From: an uncultured Collinsella sp. | GTDB taxonomy: Bacteria; Actinomycetota; Coriobacteriia; Coriobacteriales; Coriobacteriaceae | DNA: 64,000 nt | NCBI GenBank assembly: GCA_900541045.1 | Contig: UQID01000006.1 | Location: 1-64,000, forward strand | Reading direction: 5' to 3' | In this document: in pieces, positions 60,568 to 64,000 of the stretch | Layout: the number at the start of each line of letters is the position of its first letter | How positions within the stretch are numbered: the first letter of the stretch is position 1 | Position numbers and translations under genes: made by a program | Notes under the pieces: model-generated | What the model saw: the letters and a program-made list of their open reading frames with translations, nothing else | Told to the model about the DNA's origin: nothing | Database searches by the model: none

Positions 60568-61979
60568 TATCCGATCGCTCCTTCCATCTCGAGCTTGATC
60601 AGGTTGTTCATCTCGACGGCGTACTCAAGCGGCAGCTCCTTGGAGACCGGGTTGGCAAAGCCATTGACGATCATGGTGCGGGCCTCTTCTTCCGAGATGC
60701 CGCGGCTCATCAGATAGAACACCTTGTCGTCGCCGATGCGGCCGATGGTGGCCTCGTGGCCGATGTCGACATTCTTGGCGCGGATGTCCATGGCGGGGAT
60801 GGTATCGGAGCGGCTCTGGTCGTCGAGCATCAGCGACTGGCAGCTCACGGTTGCTTTGGAACCTTCGGCCTTAGGCGTGGCCACGATGGAGCTGCGGAAG
60901 GTCTGGATGCCGCCGCTCTTGGAGATACCCTTGGTCTCGACGGTTGCCGAGGTGTCGGGCGCGTTGAGCACGACCTTGCAGCCGGTATCGAGGTTCTGGC
61001 CGGCGCCGGCAAAGGTAATGCCGGTAAAGCTCGAGCGGGCGCGACGGCCGTTGAGCACGCTCATGGGGTAGAGGTAGCCCACGTGGCTGCCGAAGGAGCC
61101 GCTGATCCACTCGATGTCGCCGTCCTCGTCCACGCGCGCACGCTTGGTGTTGAGGTTGTACATGTTCTTGGACCAGTTCTCGATGGTCGAGTATCGCAGG
61201 TGCGCACGCTTGCCCACAAAGAGCTCCACAGCGCCGGCGTGGAGGTTGGCCACGTTGTACTTGGGCGCGGAGCAGCCCTCAATAAAGTGTAGGTCGGCAT
61301 CGTCCTCGACGATGATGAGCGTGTGCTCAAACTGGCCGGCGCCCTTGGCGTTGAGGCGGAAGTAGCTCTGCAGCGGAAAATCGAGCTTGGTGCCCTTGGG
61401 CACGTAGACAAACGAGCCGCCCGACCACACGGCACCGTGCAGGGCCGCAAACTTGTGGTCGGTGGGCGGGATGAGCGTCATAAACTTCTCGTGGATGAGC
61501 GGCTCCCACTGCGGATCGTGCAGGGCCTCCTCGATGCCGGAGTAGACGATACCCATCTTGGAAGCCGTGTCCTGCATGTTGTGGTAGACGAGCTCGGAGT
61601 CGTACTGCGCGCCGACGCCCGCCAGGTAGCTACGTTCGGCCTCGGGGATGCCCAGGCGCTCAAAGGTGCTCTTGATGTCGTCGGGCACCGACTCCCAGTC
61701 GTGCTTTTGGTCGGTGTTGGGTTTGACGTAGGTGACGATGTTGTCCATGTCCAGGCCCTCGATGGAGGGGCCCCACGTCGGGTCGGGGAAGCGGTTGAAG
61801 ATCTCGAGGGACTTTAAGCGCAGGTCGAGCATCCACTGCGGCTCGTCCTTCTTGGCGCTGATCTCGCGCACGATGTCGGGCGTGATGCCGGCGTCGAGGC
61901 GCTCGAATCCCTCCTCGCCATAGGTGAAGTCGTAGAGGCTGCGGTCGATGTCCGCGACCTCGGTGCGGTTCTTGGTCAT
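60567..61979 (-). CDS. sufB: FeS assembly protein SufB
   Basis: A 470-residue scaffold of the SufBCD complex, at the usual length. HFIEGCSAPKYNVANLHAG is diagnostic, GSFGSHVGYLYPMS and DIGHEATIGRIGDDKVFYL are conserved. The cluster is assembled here with sulfur from SufS-SufU. Confidence 0.97.
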   Translation of the reverse strand: MTKNRTEVADIDRSLYDFTYGEEGFERLDAGITPDIVREISAKKDEPQWMLDLRLKSLEIFNRFPDPTWGPSIEGLDMDNIVTYVKPNTDQKHDWESVPDDIKSTFERLGIPEAERSYLAGVGAQYDSELVYHNMQDTASKMGIVYSGIEEALHDPQWEPLIHEKFMTLIPPTDHKFAALHGAVWSGGSFVYVPKGTKLDFPLQSYFRLNAKGAGQFEHTLIIVEDDADLHFIEGCSAPKYNVANLHAGAVELFVGKRAHLRYSTIENWSKNMYNLNTKRARVDEDGDIEWISGSFGSHVGYLYPMSVLNGRRARSSFTGITFAGAGQNLDTGCKVVLNAPDTSATVETKGISKSGGIQTFRSSIVATPKAEGSKATVSCQSLMLDDQSRSDTIPAMDIRAKNVDIGHEATIGRIGDDKVFYLMSRGISEEEARTMIVNGFANPVSKELPLEYAVEMNNLIKLEMEGAIG

Positions 61980-61991
61980 TGCGTCGCCCCT

Positions 61992-62792
61992 TTACGCCTG
62001 CTGCTCGGCAGCGGCGGCCTCGGCCTGGACGCGCTGCTCGGCGGCCTCGCGCTCGAAGGTCTCAAAACCGTTCTTGTCGATCCAGGGGATCAGCGAGGCG
62101 TCGTCCTCGCGCACGATGTGGCCCTTGACCATAACGTGGACGCGGTCGACATCCAGGTGCTCCAGGATGCGCGTGTTGTGCGTGATGATGAGCATGGAGC
62201 CGTCGCAGCTCTTGCGGTAGGCGTCCATACCATGGCTGACGGTGGACAGGGCGTCGACGTCCAGGCCGGAGTCGGTCTCGTCGAGGATGGCGAGCTTGGG
62301 CTGCAGCAGCAGAAGCTGGAGCATCTCGACCTTCTTTTTCTCGCCGCCCGAGAAGCCCACGCCCAGCTCGCGGTTGAGGTAGGCAGTGTCCATGTTGAGC
62401 TCGGCCGCGAGCTCCTTGACGCGACGGCGGAACTCCTTGCCCTTCATCTCCAGGCCGGGGCGGCCGGCGATGCTGGCGCGCAAAAAGCTCGACAGCGGCA
62501 CGCCCGGGATCTCGACCGGGGCCTGGAAGCTCAGGAACAGGCCGGCGCGCGAACGCTTGTCGGTGGTGAGCTCGGTGATGTCCTGGCCGTCAAAGACGAT
62601 GCGGCCGTTGTTGACGGTATAGACGGGGTCGCCCATGACCAGGTGGCCGAGGGTGGACTTGCCGGCGCCGTTGGGTCCCATCAGCACGTGGGTCTCGCCG
62701 GCGGCGACGTTGAGGTTGACGTTGTGTAGGATGGTCTTCTCGTCCACGGAGGCAGTCAGACCTTCGATGGAAAGCAGCGGATTTGCGCTCAT
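61992..62792 (-). CDS. sufC: FeS assembly ATPase SufC
   Basis: A 266-residue ABC ATPase. Walker A is MGPNGAGKSTLG, the signature is GFSGGEKKKVEML, and Walker B is LAILDETDSGLDVDAL. The C-terminus has an Ala/Glu-rich extension. It is the first gene of sufCBDS-U, and the ATG at 62792 follows GAGGGA. The order CBDSU matches Gram-positive SUF operons. Confidence 0.97.
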   Translation of the reverse strand: MSANPLLSIEGLTASVDEKTILHNVNLNVAAGETHVLMGPNGAGKSTLGHLVMGDPVYTVNNGRIVFDGQDITELTTDKRSRAGLFLSFQAPVEIPGVPLSSFLRASIAGRPGLEMKGKEFRRRVKELAAELNMDTAYLNRELGVGFSGGEKKKVEMLQLLLLQPKLAILDETDSGLDVDALSTVSHGMDAYRKSCDGSMLIITHNTRILEHLDVDRVHVMVKGHIVREDDASLIPWIDKNGFETFEREAAEQRVQAEAAAAEQQA

Positions 62793-62876
62793 GCTGTCCC
62801 TCTCTGTATATGGTGTACTCATAGGTGTACTAAACCCTAGGAATCTTCTCGGAATAAAGTTACTATGGGTTCGGCG

Positions 62877-62900
62877 TTAGTCAAGGGAAAACCCGACTAA
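62877..62900. promoter_or_regulatory. Candidate Rrf2 operator over the suf promoter
   Basis: TTAGTC and GACTAA, with inner AGGG/CCCG arms, form a 24-base dyad. On the minus strand the TTGACT within it is a good -35 box for suf. The divergent Rrf2 regulator 115 bases away is the likely binder. Confidence 0.55.
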
Positions 62901-62934
62901 TCCACTCGACTTTTTAGATGTGGGACATAATAAT

Positions 62935-62997
62935 CAGGCTTGTTTGCCCCGCGTGCATAAGATTTGGGACAAACAAGCCTGGTATTTTGTCCCGGCA
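62935..62997 (+). promoter_or_regulatory. Overlapping alternative hairpins before the Rrf2 gene
   Basis: CAGGCTTGTTTG (62935-62946) pairs with CAAACAAGCCTG (62970-62981). GGGACAAA (62966-62973) can instead pair with TTTGTCCC (about 62986-62993). The two stems share bases and exclude each other, as in attenuators, or may be protein operators. Confidence 0.45.
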
Positions 62998-63014
62998 ACG
63001 ATGAGAGGGTAGGT

Positions 63015-63446
63015 ATGCTCATTTCTTCTAAGGGCCGCTATGCCCTCCGGCTGATGATCTATATCGCAGCGCTTGGTGACGTCGAGGGCAAAATCGCCCT
63101 GCGCGAGGTCGCCGACCGCGAGCATATCTCGCAAAAGTATTTGGAGCAGCTGGTCCGTCCGCTCATGAAGGCGGGCCTGCTTAAGAGCGTGCGCGGCAAG
63201 GGTGGCGGCTACATGATGGCCAAGGACCCCGCCGAGGTGCGTGCCGGCGACATCCTGCGTGCCGTCGAGGGCAGTACGGCCCCTGTGGCGTGCGATGGCA
63301 TCGACAACAGCTGCACCCGCAGTGATCTGTGCTCAACGGTCAAGTTCTGGCGCGGTCTGGACGACGTGATCGAAAAGTACGTCGACGGCGTGACGTTGGC
63401 CGACCTAGCCGCCGTCCCCGAGATCAACTTTGAGATTAAGCTGTAG
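63015..63446 (+). CDS. Rrf2-family (IscR/SufR-like) regulator
   Basis: A 143-residue winged-helix regulator: SSKGRYALRLMIYIA and HISQKYLEQLVRPLMKAGLLKSVRGKGGGY are diagnostic of Rrf2. Three Cys near residues 93-106 (CDGIDNSC, then C) can hold an iron-sulfur cluster, as in IscR. It is divergent from the suf operon and so is probably its repressor, sensing cluster status. The ATG at 63015 follows GGGTAGG. Confidence 0.93.
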   Translation: MLISSKGRYALRLMIYIAALGDVEGKIALREVADREHISQKYLEQLVRPLMKAGLLKSVRGKGGGYMMAKDPAEVRAGDILRAVEGSTAPVACDGIDNSCTRSDLCSTVKFWRGLDDVIEKYVDGVTLADLAAVPEINFEIKL

Positions 63447-63454
63447 GGCTGCAA

Positions 63455-63742
63455 ATGGCATCTCTCGACAAGGTGTATAAGCAAATCGAAGATTTTGCTC
63501 GGGAATGTAACGCCGAGAAGGTCGTGCTGTTTGGTTCTCGTGCTCGAGGCGACAATTTGCCCAAGAGCGATATTGACATCGCCGTAGCAGGTTGCCGGGA
63601 TTTCGGCCGTTTCTCATATTTGATCGAGGAGTGTCTTGATACTCTTTTGGATGTAGATGTCGTCAATCTCGACGAGTCCTTATCGCAGCAATTGCTCGAT
63701 GAAATTGCCAGGGATGGTGTGATTCTGTATGAAAAAATATGA
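63455..63742 (+). CDS. Minimal nucleotidyltransferase (MNT-type antitoxin)
   Basis: A 95-residue nucleotidyltransferase with GSRARGDNLPKSDIDIAV, holding the GS motif and the catalytic Asp pair; a third acidic residue lies in DVDVVNLD. In HEPN/MNT pairs such proteins AMPylate and silence the HEPN toxin. It starts 8 bases after the Rrf2 stop and overlaps the next gene by 14 bases, so it is translated together with it. Confidence 0.9.
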   Translation: MASLDKVYKQIEDFARECNAEKVVLFGSRARGDNLPKSDIDIAVAGCRDFGRFSYLIEECLDTLLDVDVVNLDESLSQQLLDEIARDGVILYEKI

Positions 63743-64000
63743 GAACTTTGCCAGCGCCTTGGCGAATCTTGAGGATGCGCCCAATCAGGATCTCAACAAT
63801 GATTTTGTTCAGAGTGGATTGATTAATAAGTTCAATCTTCAATTTGAACTGAGCTGGAAGCTCCTTAAGCGTCTGCTCGAGTATGAGGGTGCCACGCTTG
63901 CCGCGTCGGGGTCTCCTCGTGCCATCCTGAAGGAGGCCTACCGATTCTACGACTTTATTGATGAGGCGGCCTGGTTAGATATGCTCAGAGACCGCAATAC
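63729..64000 (+). CDS. HEPN-domain nucleotidyltransferase substrate-binding protein, partial
   Basis: Ninety codons to the window edge, starting MKKYENFASALANL. FNLQFELSWKLLKRLLEYEG and RAILKEAYRFYDFIDE are characteristic of the HI0074 group of HEPN proteins. The expected R-x4-6-H RNase motif would begin at MLRDRN, right at the edge, so its integrity cannot be judged. It is the probable toxin of the pair with the upstream MNT gene. Confidence 0.85.
   Translation, partial: MKKYENFASALANLEDAPNQDLNNDFVQSGLINKFNLQFELSWKLLKRLLEYEGATLAASGSPRAILKEAYRFYDFIDEAAWLDMLRDRN

Overview
The window looks like a chromosomal contig end from a high-GC anaerobic actinobacterium of the Coriobacteriia, most probably Collinsella or a close relative. 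This is inferred from gene content (SUF-only iron-sulfur assembly, the GGGtGRT/NifU-like pair, L-lactate permease beside ATP-type PEP carboxykinase, a Rho with a very long N-terminal extension, CarD, HEPN/MNT) and from the G+C-rich codon use. No 16S or ribosomal protein gene is present to confirm it. Bases 1-24 are not biological: they match the Illumina Nextera (Tn5) adapter end, so the left edge is the end of an assembled read or contig.

Layout. 0-3 kb: a zinc/cadmium efflux operon (ArsR/SmtB regulator, small HMA metallochaperone, P1B-type ATPase) with three matching operators. 3-9 kb: a DEDD exonuclease, a His-rich metal exporter, two small conserved proteins, a nitroreductase behind a DtxR/IdeR-type iron box, and two tandem histidine phosphatases. 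9-11.7 kb: a DUF1015-like gene, a decayed M20 peptidase whose frameshift sits in a perfect hairpin, and a lineage-specific gene with a PD-(D/E)XK-like end. 11.7-14 kb: serC-serA. 14-16.3 kb: a GIY-YIG/DUF2075 helicase fusion translationally coupled to a MazG-like pyrophosphohydrolase, a possible defence module. 16.4-31 kb: cation antiporter, phosphoesterase, flippase, lactate permease, pckA, a B3/B4 protein behind a candidate small RNA, MarR, DegV, MGMT-like, trpS and a WecA/MraY-like enzyme. 31-43 kb: a probable 6S RNA, a radical SAM protein, tRNA-Ala, pncB, proB and proA (separated by a divergent S33 hydrolase), an HD protein, CarD and argS. 43-50.5 kb: rho, a lineage-specific membrane protein, VanZ-like, ROK kinase and an aminotransferase. 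50.6-53.7 kb: tRNA-His, tRNA-Lys with a duplicated 3' end, DinD and a flavoprotein. 53.9-57 kb: the GGGtGRT/NifU-like pair and a broken RAYT transposase. 57.5-63.4 kb: sufCBDS-U with a divergent Rrf2 regulator. 63.4-64 kb: a HEPN/MNT pair cut by the window edge.

The most unusual feature is the intergenic DNA. At least seven families of short palindromic repeats recur between genes, usually just after stop codons. One family has a conserved core (around TAAAACCGCAGGT) flanked by terminal arms that differ completely between copies yet stay perfectly self-complementary, so structure is kept while sequence changes. The window also holds a REP-associated tyrosine transposase (RAYT) relic that has lost its HUH motif and its reading frame, the enzyme class known to spread such repeats.
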